A DNA stretch of 64,000 nucleotides from contig CP119326.1 of assembly GCA_029202665.1 (NCBI GenBank), positions 372,001 through 436,000 on the forward strand, in the 5' to 3' direction. Origin of the DNA: Candidatus Brevundimonas colombiensis. Its GTDB lineage: Bacteria; Pseudomonadota; Alphaproteobacteria; Caulobacterales; Caulobacteraceae. This document shows, piece by piece, positions 27,192-35,012 of this stretch (within the stretch, counting starts at the first letter, position 1; each line of letters starts with the position of its first letter). The translations under genes were made by a program, and so were the position numbers. Below the pieces are notes generated by a model. It was not told where the DNA came from. It saw only the letters and a program-made list of their open reading frames with translations, and ran no database searches.

Positions 27192-27966
27192 TCCCGCCGT
27201 CCGGATTGACCACCCGGCCGTCCTCGAACCTCAGCCGCTCGCCGGGCGTCAGGCCCAGCGTCGCCACCCGGCCGTAGTTGCCCTGCACCGTCGCCCCGAT
27301 CAGTCCCTGATGGATGGCCAGGTTGAAGGCCGCCTGATCGGCGCCGAACGCCCCGCCGATCTCCGAACGCGGCGCGGACGCCAGCGCCAGGATCAGCCGC
27401 GACAGCCGCGACACCTCCGCGCGCGGCCCCACCAGCGTGCCGACGCACAGGCAGGCCCTGTCGGCCATCCGGTCCGCCTGGGCCTGACCGAACAGGGCGC
27501 GCAGATATTTCATGTTGAAGGCATGGTCCGCCAGCGGCCCGTCCGCCTCCACGAAGGCCTCCAGCCCCAGGGGCGCGGGCGCGAACGGCGGGGCCTGGAA
27601 GATCACGTCGCGCACGTCGCAGGCCAGGGCCGCCCCCGGCCGCTCGCCCAGCAACCCGGCGAAGGCGACGAACCGCTGCATCACCGGATGGGGCGCCCAG
27701 CCGCGCCAGACCGGCGCATCCACGGCCATCACCTGATGGTCGGCCAGAAAGGCGCGCAGGTCCGCGTCCGGGTCCACGACCAGGGCGACCGAACCGTCGA
27801 ACACGGCCCGCAGCGAGGTCACGAAGGGGGCGATGTCGGCGGCGTCGTAGCCGGTGGCGTAGCCGACCACCGCATCGCCGTCGGGCAAGGGTTCGAACGC
27901 TTGCGCCGCCGCCAGCGCCTGGGCCAGCCAGTCCAGATAGTCCGACCGCGCCGCCCCCTGTTTCAT
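27022..27966 (-). CDS. Glycosyltransferase-like hypothetical protein downstream of carA
   Basis: A 314-residue soluble protein. VVGYATGYDAADIAPFVTSLRA is a typical opening strand-helix of nucleotide-sugar transferases. ALACDVRDVIFQA contains a D-x-R-D motif resembling a metal-binding DxD. IGGAFGADQAAFNLAIHQ follows, and the C-terminus is basic (RVRPKSAGQKLEKLK). I suggest a GT-A-like fold; activity is unproven. It begins 4 bp after the carA stop, so it shares the carA transcript, and its last 170 bp overlap the galE extension on the other strand. Confidence 0.68.
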   Translation of the reverse strand: MKQGAARSDYLDWLAQALAAAQAFEPLPDGDAVVGYATGYDAADIAPFVTSLRAVFDGSVALVVDPDADLRAFLADHQVMAVDAPVWRGWAPHPVMQRFVAFAGLLGERPGAALACDVRDVIFQAPPFAPAPLGLEAFVEADGPLADHAFNMKYLRALFGQAQADRMADRACLCVGTLVGPRAEVSRLSRLILALASAPRSEIGGAFGADQAAFNLAIHQGLIGATVQGNYGRVATLGLTPGERLRFEDGRVVNPDGGISPIVHQHDRHPHLDAPVHARWGAGLEHRKRVRPKSAGQKLEKLKASLRRRMPELR

Positions 27967-27970
27967 GGCC

Positions 27971-29131
27971 TCAGCGGTCGCCCATCAGTTCGGCGAACCG
28001 GTCGAACAGATACAGGCTGTCGGTCGGTCCGGGCGAGGCCTCGGGGTGGTGCTGGACGCTGAAGATCGGCTTGTCCTTGACCGCGATGCCGCAGTTGGTG
28101 CCGTCGAACAGGCTGACGTGGGTTTCGGTCACGGCGTCCGGCAGGCTGTCGCGGTCGACGGTGAAGCCGTGGTTCATCGAGACGATCTCGACCTTGCCGG
28201 TGGTCAAATCCTTGACCGGATGGTTGGCGCCGTGGTGGCCCTGATCCATCTTCACGGTCCTGGCGCCCAGGGCCAGGGCCAGCATCTGGTGGCCCAGGCA
28301 GATGCCCATCAGGGGCTTGCCGCTGGCGACCAGCTTCTGGATCTCGGGCACGGCGTATTCGCCGGTCGCGGCCGGATCGCCCGGACCGTTTGACAGGACC
28401 ACGCCGTCGGGATTGCGGGCCAGAACCTCTTCCGCCGTCGTCGTCGCGGGGACCACGGTGATCCGGGCGCCGGTCGAGGCCAGGGCGCGCAGGATGTTGC
28501 GCTTCACCCCATAGTCGATGACCACGACGTCCTTGCGGCCTTCGGTCTTCGGATGACCCTCGGGCCATTCCCACAGCCCCTCGTTCCATTCGAACGCCTG
28601 CAGCGTCGAGGCGGGCTTGGCCAGGTCCAGACCGACCAGGCCGGTCCAGGCCTTGGCCTGGGCGACCAGGGCGTCCAGATCGAAATTGCCCTCGGGATCG
28701 TGGGCGATGACCGCATGGGGCGCGCCCTTGTCGCGGATGATCTTGGTCAGGGCGCGGGTGTCCACGCCCGCCAGACCGACCACGCCGCGCCGCTTCATCC
28801 AGTCGTCGAACGAGGCGTCCGAGCGATAGTTGGCCGGATCGGTCGGGACGTCGCGGAAAATGGCGCCCCGCGCGGAAGTATCGGAGCCGCCGCCCATCTG
28901 TTCGATGTCTTCGACGTTCGTGCCGACATTGCCGACGTGCGGGAAGGTGAAGGCCAGGATCTGGCTCATGTAGGACGGGTCGGTCAGGATTTCCTGATAG
29001 CCCGTCATGGCGGTGTTGAAGACCACCTCGCCCAGGGCCGAGCCGACGGCGCCGACGCCGATCCCCTGCAGAACAGTGCCATCGGCCAGTGCGAGGACGC
29101 CGGTCGCGCCCGGAAGAATCTTGGTCGTCAT
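27971..29131 (-). CDS. carA: Carbamoyl-phosphate synthase small subunit
   Basis: A 386-residue glutaminase subunit supplying ammonia for carbamoyl phosphate (pyrimidines and arginine). The N-terminal domain ([17 protein letters not shown]) is followed by a class I amidotransferase domain with nucleophile Cys in GICLGHQML and the His/Glu pair in [14 protein letters not shown] 29131 is preceded by AGGAGC, which decides the start over a longer frame. carB is not in the window. Confidence 0.97.
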   Translation of the reverse strand: MTTKILPGATGVLALADGTVLQGIGVGAVGSALGEVVFNTAMTGYQEILTDPSYMSQILAFTFPHVGNVGTNVEDIEQMGGGSDTSARGAIFRDVPTDPANYRSDASFDDWMKRRGVVGLAGVDTRALTKIIRDKGAPHAVIAHDPEGNFDLDALVAQAKAWTGLVGLDLAKPASTLQAFEWNEGLWEWPEGHPKTEGRKDVVVIDYGVKRNILRALASTGARITVVPATTTAEEVLARNPDGVVLSNGPGDPAATGEYAVPEIQKLVASGKPLMGICLGHQMLALALGARTVKMDQGHHGANHPVKDLTTGKVEIVSMNHGFTVDRDSLPDAVTETHVSLFDGTNCGIAVKDKPIFSVQHHPEASPGPTDSLYLFDRFAELMGDR

Positions 29132-29152
29132 GGGCGCGCTCCTAAAACCGAA

Positions 29153-29174
29153 TCCCGCCCGAACCGGGGCGGGA
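29153..29174 (-). promoter_or_regulatory. Hairpin in the carA leader
   Basis: An 8-bp stem TCCCGCCC/GGGCGGGA with a 6-nt loop is followed on the minus strand by TTCGGTTTT and then the carA ribosome site. Upstream, TTGACGG with CCTAACGAC about 14 bp further resembles a Caulobacter housekeeping promoter. The hairpin could be a weak attenuator. Confidence 0.4.
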
Positions 29175-29224
29175 CGCAAACGGCGGGGTCGTTAGGCCCT
29201 GCCGCCCGCCCCGTCAACCACGGC

Positions 29225-31552
29225 TCAACGCCCATCGCTGATGGACGCCGGCCCGACCAGCTGGAAGGTCGCCGTCACCCCGCCCTGGGCGTGGGGCGCC
29301 AGCCAGAGATCGAACAGGCCCGGCTCGATCCGATAGGTTTCGTCCGCCCCGATGAAGCCCAGCTGGCGGGCGTTCAGGGTGAAGCCGACCTTGCGGCTCT
29401 CGCCGGGGCGCAAGGCCACCCGCTTGAAGTCCTTCAGCAGCCGCCCCGGCTGGGTCAGGCTGGCCACCCGGTCGTGGATATACAGCTGAACCAGCTCCTC
29501 GGCCGCGTGCCGGCCCGTATTGGTCACCGTGACCGCGACGTCCAGCGTCCCGGCCCATTGCAGCTGATCCGTCTCCATCTCGATCGGCCCGTAGCTGATC
29601 GCCCCATAGGTCAGGCCATGGCCGAACGGATACAGCGCCGTATTGGTCGTTTCGCGATAGCGGGACTTGTATTCCTCGGTCGCCAGATCGGGATTGGCCG
29701 GGCGGCCGGTCGTCTTGCGGTCGTAGGAATAGGGCTGCTGGCCCGACTTGTGCGGAAAGCTGACGGGCAAGCGGGCGGACGGGCCGTGATCGCCGAAGAT
29801 CACGTCGGCGACCGCGTGGCCCATCTGTTCGCCCAGGAACCAGGTCACGACGATGGACTGGGCGTTCCTGACATTGCCCTCCAGCGCCAGACCCCGGCCG
29901 TTGCGCAACAGGACGACCATGGGCTTGCCCAGGGCCGCCATGGCGTCGACCAGCGCCATCTGCGGGGCCGGCACCACGATCTCGGTGCGCGACTGCGCCT
30001 CGCCCGACATATTGGTCGCCTCGCCGATGGCCAGGACGATGACCTCCGCGTCGCGGGCGGCGGCGATGGCCTGCTCGATCCCGCCGTCCAGCCGCGTCTC
30101 CACGCCCGAACCACGCGCGATGGTCAGGTTCTGCGGGTCGCGCATGGCCGCGCGGAACCCGGTCTCCAGCGAGACCCGACGCTCGGGCGCGCCCCAGATG
30201 GTCCACGGTCCCCAGACATTGTCCACGTCGTCGGCGAACGGGCCGATCAGGGCGATCTTGCGCTCCTTGTCCAGCGGCAGCAGGTCGCCGTCGTTCTTCA
30301 GCAGCACCACCGACTTGCGGCCCGCCTCGCGCGACAGTTCGATATGGTCGCGCGACCCGACCACGGCCTTTTCGCGCGCCGGATCGGTGCCGCGATAGGG
30401 GTCGTCGAACAGGCCCAGCGCCGCCTTGGTGGTCAGGACGCGGCGCACCGCCTCGTCCAGCCGCGCCATCGACACCTCGCCCGAGGCCACCAGGCCGGGC
30501 AGATGCTGCATATACAGGCCCGACACCATCGACACGTCCACCCCGGCGTTGAAGGCCAGGCGCGCGGCGTCGCGGCCGTCCTCGGCGAAGCCGTGGGCCA
30601 CCAGCTCCTGCTCGGAGGTGTAGTCCGAGACCACGAAGCCCTCGAAGCCCCATTCGCCCCGTAGGATGTCGGTGAGCAGCTTGCGGCTGCCGGACGCCGG
30701 AACCCCGTTCACATCGTTGAAGGCGCTCATGATCGACAGGGCGCCGGCGTCCACCGACGCCTTGAACGGCGGCAGGAACACCCCGCGCAGCGTCTGCTCG
30801 CTCATGTCGGTAGTGTTGTATTCGACCCCGCCCACGGCGGCGGAATAGGCGGCCATGTGTTTGGCGGTGGCCAGGACCGCGTCACGGTCGTCCAGCCCCT
30901 TTTCGCCCTGGAAGCCGCGAACGCGCGCGGCGGCCAGCAGATTGTTCAGCAGCACGTCCTCGCCCGCGCCCTCGACATTGCGGCCCCAGCGCTGGTCGCG
31001 CGCCACGTCCACCATGGGGGCATAGGTCTGGTGCACGGCCGAGGCCGCCGTCTCCACCGCCGCCGCGCGTGCGGTGCGATAGGCCAGTTCGGTGTCGAAC
31101 GCCGCCGCCTCGGCCAGGGGCACCGGGAAGATGGTCGACAGGCCGTGGATCACGTCGGCGGCGAACAGCAGCGGAATCTTCAGCCGCGATTCCTCCATCG
31201 CGACGCGCTGGATGCGACGGCCCGCCTCGGCGCCGATGCCGTTGAACAGCGACCCGACCTTGCCCTCGCGGATCAGGGCGGTGACGCGCGCGGGGTCGCC
31301 GGTTCCGTCCAGCGGATTGACGGCCGTCGGCATCCAGCGGAACGGATCGGCCAGCAGGTTCAACTGCCCGGCTTTTTCCTCGACCGTCATGGCCGCGATC
31401 AGATCCTCGATCCTCTGGCGGTGACGGGCGATGGTGCGGGACGCTTGGGCGGAAACAGGCATGGGGAACACTCCGGCGCCCATCAGGGCCAAAAGCCCCA
31501 GGCCAGACAAGAAATTTCTACGGGAAGCCGCAGGCTTGAGAGGTCGCGTCAA
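29225..31552 (-). CDS. bglX: GH3 beta-glucosidase (BglX-like), Tat-exported
   Basis: A 775-residue glycoside hydrolase family 3 enzyme. The N-terminus has a twin-arginine signal (SRRNFLSGLGLLALMGAG). The catalytic domain contains KHMAAYSA (residue 231) and the nucleophile Asp310 in FVVSDYTS. The (alpha/beta)6 domain follows (LLKNDGDLLPL, ALIGPFADDVDNV), with a C-terminal fibronectin-like domain. It probably releases glucose from beta-glucosides in the periplasm, alongside the periplasmic glucose oxidation encoded near 36 kb. The gap upstream (31553-32172) holds a repeat and a pseudogene only. Confidence 0.94.
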   Translation of the reverse strand: MTRPLKPAASRRNFLSGLGLLALMGAGVFPMPVSAQASRTIARHRQRIEDLIAAMTVEEKAGQLNLLADPFRWMPTAVNPLDGTGDPARVTALIREGKVGSLFNGIGAEAGRRIQRVAMEESRLKIPLLFAADVIHGLSTIFPVPLAEAAAFDTELAYRTARAAAVETAASAVHQTYAPMVDVARDQRWGRNVEGAGEDVLLNNLLAAARVRGFQGEKGLDDRDAVLATAKHMAAYSAAVGGVEYNTTDMSEQTLRGVFLPPFKASVDAGALSIMSAFNDVNGVPASGSRKLLTDILRGEWGFEGFVVSDYTSEQELVAHGFAEDGRDAARLAFNAGVDVSMVSGLYMQHLPGLVASGEVSMARLDEAVRRVLTTKAALGLFDDPYRGTDPAREKAVVGSRDHIELSREAGRKSVVLLKNDGDLLPLDKERKIALIGPFADDVDNVWGPWTIWGAPERRVSLETGFRAAMRDPQNLTIARGSGVETRLDGGIEQAIAAARDAEVIVLAIGEATNMSGEAQSRTEIVVPAPQMALVDAMAALGKPMVVLLRNGRGLALEGNVRNAQSIVVTWFLGEQMGHAVADVIFGDHGPSARLPVSFPHKSGQQPYSYDRKTTGRPANPDLATEEYKSRYRETTNTALYPFGHGLTYGAISYGPIEMETDQLQWAGTLDVAVTVTNTGRHAAEELVQLYIHDRVASLTQPGRLLKDFKRVALRPGESRKVGFTLNARQLGFIGADETYRIEPGLFDLWLAPHAQGGVTATFQLVGPASISDGR

Positions 31553-31718
31553 AAGCGGCGCTCCTTCAGGGGACGAGATCGAGCAGCGAAGCCCAGACGC
31601 CTAGCCTCTGGCGACCGGCCGCTTCAACCCCCGTCCGCCATGTAAATGATGTAACGCCCCCTGGCCCGATCAAGGTCGGTTTCAGAGCCGTGAACGACAT
31701 GGCCGCCATTACTCCGTG

Positions 31719-31845
31719 GTCATTCCGGGGTTGAGCGCAGCGAAGAACCCGGAACCCAGGGGGACGGGCGCCATGCCAAATGCGTCGCGAATCGGATGAC
31801 ATCCTCCTGGCTTCCGGGTTCGGCCTGCGACCGCCCCGGAATGAC
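31719..31845. repeat. Palindromic element with about 40-bp terminal inverted repeats
   Basis: The left arm GTCATTCCGGGG...CCCGGAACCCAGG (31719-31760) and the right arm CCTGGCTTCCGGGTTC...CCCCGGAATGAC (31806-31845) are imperfect inverted copies. The right end abuts the truncated ZIP transporter gene, whose reading frame runs into it. It is the longest-armed member of the ATTCCGGGG family here. Confidence 0.75.
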
Positions 31846-32108
31846 GACGGCGGACGCGCCCCCTGCCCGCCCCGCGCCGCCCGCCAGCAACACGTCCACG
31901 CCGGGGATGATCAGCGAGAAGAAGGAGGCGGCCAGCATGACCCCGGCGGCGAAGCCCAACAGGGCGCTCTGGGTCTGCCCCCCGGCTTGCGGAAGAACAG
32001 CAGCGGGACCGCCCCCACCGCCGTCATCATGCCCGCCGCCAGACTGCCCAGCGTTCCGGCCATGATCGGAGCCCAACCGCCGGAGGCCGGGAAAAGGGAT
32101 TCCATCAT
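31846..32108 (-). pseudogene. Truncated, frameshifted ZIP-family metal transporter
   Basis: From ATG 32108 or 32105 the minus strand reads [13 protein letters not shown] and then a hydrophobic segment ending LLFFRKPGG. The continuation, [20 protein letters not shown], typical of the start of ZIP (ZupT/GufA-like) proteins, is in another frame. The two join at a run of six G (31978-31983) that would need a seventh. After GVDVLLAGG the frame runs into the palindromic element and the rest of the protein is absent. It is therefore a remnant of about 80 codons. Confidence 0.72.
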
Positions 32109-32172
32109 CCGCCTGCATTGTGGGGCGACGCGGCAAGAGACAAGCGCGAAAGCGCGCGTTAGAGACACCGTC

Positions 32173-33330
32173 ATGTCGTCCGCCGCCGCCCAGCCCCTAA
32201 GTCTCGACGCCGCCTCCGCCCTGGAGGGCGCGCGACGCATCGTGGTCAAGATCGGCTCGTCCCTGCTGATCGACGCCGAGACGCGGCGGCCGACGCGCGA
32301 CTGGCTGACGGCCATGGCCGCCGACCTGGCTGCGCTGAGGGCCAGGGGGTGCGAGGTGATCGTGGTGTCTTCCGGCTCCATCGCCCTGGGCCGGGGTCGC
32401 CTGCCGGATCTGGGCGCGCGGCTGGAGGACAAGCAGGCGGCGGCCTCGGTCGGGCAGTCGCTGCTGATGGCCGCCTGGTCCGCCGCGCTGGAGCCGCACG
32501 GCCTGATCGCGGGTCAGGTTCTGCTGACCCGCGACGACACCGAACGTCGTAGGCGGTGGCTGAACGCCCGCGCCACCGTCCAGGCGCTTCTGGCCCACGG
32601 GGTCGTCCCCATCGTCAATGAGAACGACACGGTCGCCACCGAGGAAATCCGCTACGGCGACAACGACCGGCTGGCGGCGCGCACGGCCCAGCTGGCGCGG
32701 GCCGATCTGCTGGTCCTGCTGTCGGACGTGGACGGCCTCTACACCGCCGACCCGCGCCGTGATCCGGGCGCCGCCCACCTGCCCCTGATCGAGAGCCTGA
32801 CCCCCGACATCATCGCGATGGGCGGGGGCGCCAACGCCGATGCGGGCGTGGGTACGGGCGGCATGGCCACCAAGCTGGCGGCGGCCCAGATCGCGCGCTC
32901 GGCCGGTTGCGCCACCCTGATCGCCTCGGGCCAGATGCTTGCACCGTTGTCCGCCATCCGCGACGGCGCCCGCGCCACCCTGATCGCCGCGCCCGACGGC
33001 CCGATGGCCGCCTACAAACAATGGATCGCCGGCAGTCTGTCGCCGGCCGGAACCCTGACGCTGGACACCGGCGCCGTCACGGCGCTGAAGGCGGGCAAGA
33101 GCCTGCTGCCCGCCGGGGTCGTGGCTGTCTCAGGCGCGTTCGAAAAGGGCGACTGCGTGCGCCTGATCGACGCCGATGGGCGGCCCGTCGGCGTGGGCCT
33201 GGCCGCCTATGCGGCGGACGAGGCCGCCCGTATCCGGGGCCGCCGCTCCGACGAGATCGAGGCCGTCCTGGGCTATCGCGGCGCCTCTGTTCTGATCCAC
33301 CGCGACGACATGGTGCTGGACGACCGATGA
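32173..33330 (+). CDS. proB: Glutamate 5-kinase with PUA domain
   Basis: A 385-residue enzyme for the first step of proline synthesis. The amino-acid-kinase domain has [38 protein letters not shown]-like [10 protein letters not shown], and [14 protein letters not shown]-terminal PUA domain ([20 protein letters not shown]) follows. ATG 32173 is chosen as the first start in frame after the non-homologous upstream region. Its stop overlaps the proA start (ATGA). Confidence 0.96.
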   Translation: MSSAAAQPLSLDAASALEGARRIVVKIGSSLLIDAETRRPTRDWLTAMAADLAALRARGCEVIVVSSGSIALGRGRLPDLGARLEDKQAAASVGQSLLMAAWSAALEPHGLIAGQVLLTRDDTERRRRWLNARATVQALLAHGVVPIVNENDTVATEEIRYGDNDRLAARTAQLARADLLVLLSDVDGLYTADPRRDPGAAHLPLIESLTPDIIAMGGGANADAGVGTGGMATKLAAAQIARSAGCATLIASGQMLAPLSAIRDGARATLIAAPDGPMAAYKQWIAGSLSPAGTLTLDTGAVTALKAGKSLLPAGVVAVSGAFEKGDCVRLIDADGRPVGVGLAAYAADEAARIRGRRSDEIEAVLGYRGASVLIHRDDMVLDDR

Positions 33331-34589
33331 CCGAGCTTTCGACCTCGATGCTGGAGATGGGCCGCCGCGCCCGCGCCGCCGCCACGGCCCTGCGCGAAGC
33401 CCCGGCCGCCGCCCGCACCCGCGCGCTGAACGCCCTGTCCGAAAAGCTCGCGGCGGCCGAGACCGACATCCTGGCCGCCAACGCCCGCGACGTGGAGGCC
33501 GCCCGCGCGGGCGGCATGAGCGAGGCCCTGATCGACCGGCTGTCGCTGAGCCCCGCCCGCGTCGCCGGCATGGTCCAGGCCGTGGCGACCATCGCCGCCG
33601 TGCCCGATCCGCTGGGGATCGAGACCGAGCGCTGGACCCCCGCCAACGGCCTGGACATCGCCCGCGTCCGCACCCCTATCGGCGTCTTGGGCGTGATCTA
33701 CGAGAGCCGTCCCAACGTCACCGCCGACGCCGCCGCCCTGTGCATCCGCTCGGGCAATGCGGCCATCCTGCGCTGCGGCTCGGACTGTCTGCAGTCGTCC
33801 CTGGCCATCGCGGCCCTGATCGCCGAAGCCCTGGCCGACGCGGGCCTGCCCGCCGATGCGGTGCAACTGGTCGACACGCCCGACCGCCAGGCCGTCGGCC
33901 TGATGCTGACCGGGCTGGACGGCGCCATCGACGTCATCGTGCCGCGTGGCGGCAAGAGCCTGGTCGCCCGCGTCCAGGCCGAGGCGCGGACAGCCGTCCT
34001 CAGCCATCTGGAGGGGCTGAACCACACCTATCTGCACCGATCCGCCGATCTGGAGACCGCCCGCGCCATCGTGCTGAACGCCAAGATGCGCCGCGTCTCG
34101 GTCTGCGGCGCCACCGAGACCCTGCTGGTGGACCGGGCGGCGGCCGAACGCCTGCTGCCCGCCGTCGCCGCCGATCTAATCGCCGCCGGCTGCGAACTGC
34201 GCGGCGACGCCGAGGCGCAACAGCTTGTCCCCGGCATGGTCGCGGCCGACGAGGCCGACTGGCTGACCGAATATCTGGCGCCCATCCTGGCCGTCCGCGT
34301 CGTGGCCGATATGGACGCCGCCGTCGACCACATCGCCCGCTACGGCTCGGGCCACACCGAGGCCATCGTCGCCACCGACCCGGCCGCCGCCGAGGATTTC
34401 GCCGCCCGGATCGACAGCGCCATCGTGCTGATCAACGCCTCGACCCAGTTCGCCGACGGCGGCGAGTTCGGCTTCGGCGGCGAAATCGGCATCTCCACCA
34501 ACCGCCTCCACGCGCGCGGCCCGGTGGGCGCCGAACAGCTGACCACCTACAAATACGTCGTGCGCGGCCAGGGGCAGATCAGGCCCTGA
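33327..34589 (+). CDS. proA: Gamma-glutamyl phosphate reductase
   Basis: A 420-residue aldehyde-dehydrogenase-fold enzyme reducing gamma-glutamyl phosphate to the semialdehyde for proline. [20 protein letters not shown] is the nucleotide-binding region, VPRGGKSLV follows, and the catalytic Cys260 is in [11 protein letters not shown]. It is translationally coupled to proB. Nothing unusual was seen. Confidence 0.97.
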   Translation: MTELSTSMLEMGRRARAAATALREAPAAARTRALNALSEKLAAAETDILAANARDVEAARAGGMSEALIDRLSLSPARVAGMVQAVATIAAVPDPLGIETERWTPANGLDIARVRTPIGVLGVIYESRPNVTADAAALCIRSGNAAILRCGSDCLQSSLAIAALIAEALADAGLPADAVQLVDTPDRQAVGLMLTGLDGAIDVIVPRGGKSLVARVQAEARTAVLSHLEGLNHTYLHRSADLETARAIVLNAKMRRVSVCGATETLLVDRAAAERLLPAVAADLIAAGCELRGDAEAQQLVPGMVAADEADWLTEYLAPILAVRVVADMDAAVDHIARYGSGHTEAIVATDPAAAEDFAARIDSAIVLINASTQFADGGEFGFGGEIGISTNRLHARGPVGAEQLTTYKYVVRGQGQIRP

Positions 34590-34625
34590 CTTGAACGCGA
34601 CAGCAGTTTACCGCACCCTCGCAAC

Positions 34626-34835
34626 ATGATCACAAGCCGAGTGACATCAGAGGGCGAGATCACCATCCCGCTGGAGATAGGGGAAGCCTCGACCCTGCGT
34701 GTCGGCGACGAGATTCGACACGATATGCAGGGCGACAAGAGCGTGCCGACCAAGGCGATGCGAGTGTCGGAGCCTTTTGCCGTTTTCGAAGAATGGCAAA
34801 GCGAAGCGGATCACATCGCCTACGTCGAACTCTGA
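34626..34835 (+). CDS. AbrB/SpoVT-type antitoxin-like protein without a partner
   Basis: A 69-residue protein. The first 45 residues fit a swapped-hairpin DNA-binding domain (SRVTSEGEITIPLEIGEASTLRVGDEIRHDM). The acidic/aromatic end FAVFEEWQSEADHIAYVEL resembles the toxin-binding tail of MazE/VapB-like antitoxins. No toxin gene follows; a palindromic element and the gcd gene do. It may be an orphan regulator or a remnant of a toxin-antitoxin pair. Confidence 0.72.
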   Translation: MITSRVTSEGEITIPLEIGEASTLRVGDEIRHDMQGDKSVPTKAMRVSEPFAVFEEWQSEADHIAYVEL

Positions 34836-34845
34836 CATTCGCCTT

Positions 34846-34997
34846 TCCCTCCCCGCTCGGGGAGGGTGGCTGAGCCGAAGGCGAGGTCGGGTGGGGGCGG
34901 CCCGGCCAGGCATTTCTAAAACGAGAAAAGGCGGCTCGTTTCCGAGCCGCCCCCACCCGGTCGCTGGCGCGACCACCCTCCCCCGCAGGGGAGGGAG
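34846..34997. repeat. Palindromic element (CTCCCC/GGGGAG type)
   Basis: It begins TCCCTCCCCGCTCGGGGAGGG and ends CCTCCCCCGCAGGGGAGGG, with inner arms GGTGGGGGCGGCC and CCGCCCCCACCC flanking GGCGGCTCG/CGAGCCGCC. It sits between the antitoxin-like gene and the converging gcd gene and is closely related to elements at 19309 and 58917. Confidence 0.72.
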
Positions 34998-35012
34998 ATT
35001 CAGCGCGTGAAC

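Noticed and set aside
28553..30664. A 703-codon plus-strand frame across carA and the GH3 gene
   Set aside because: It spans two unrelated minus-strand genes and their gap, so it is a GC-content artefact.
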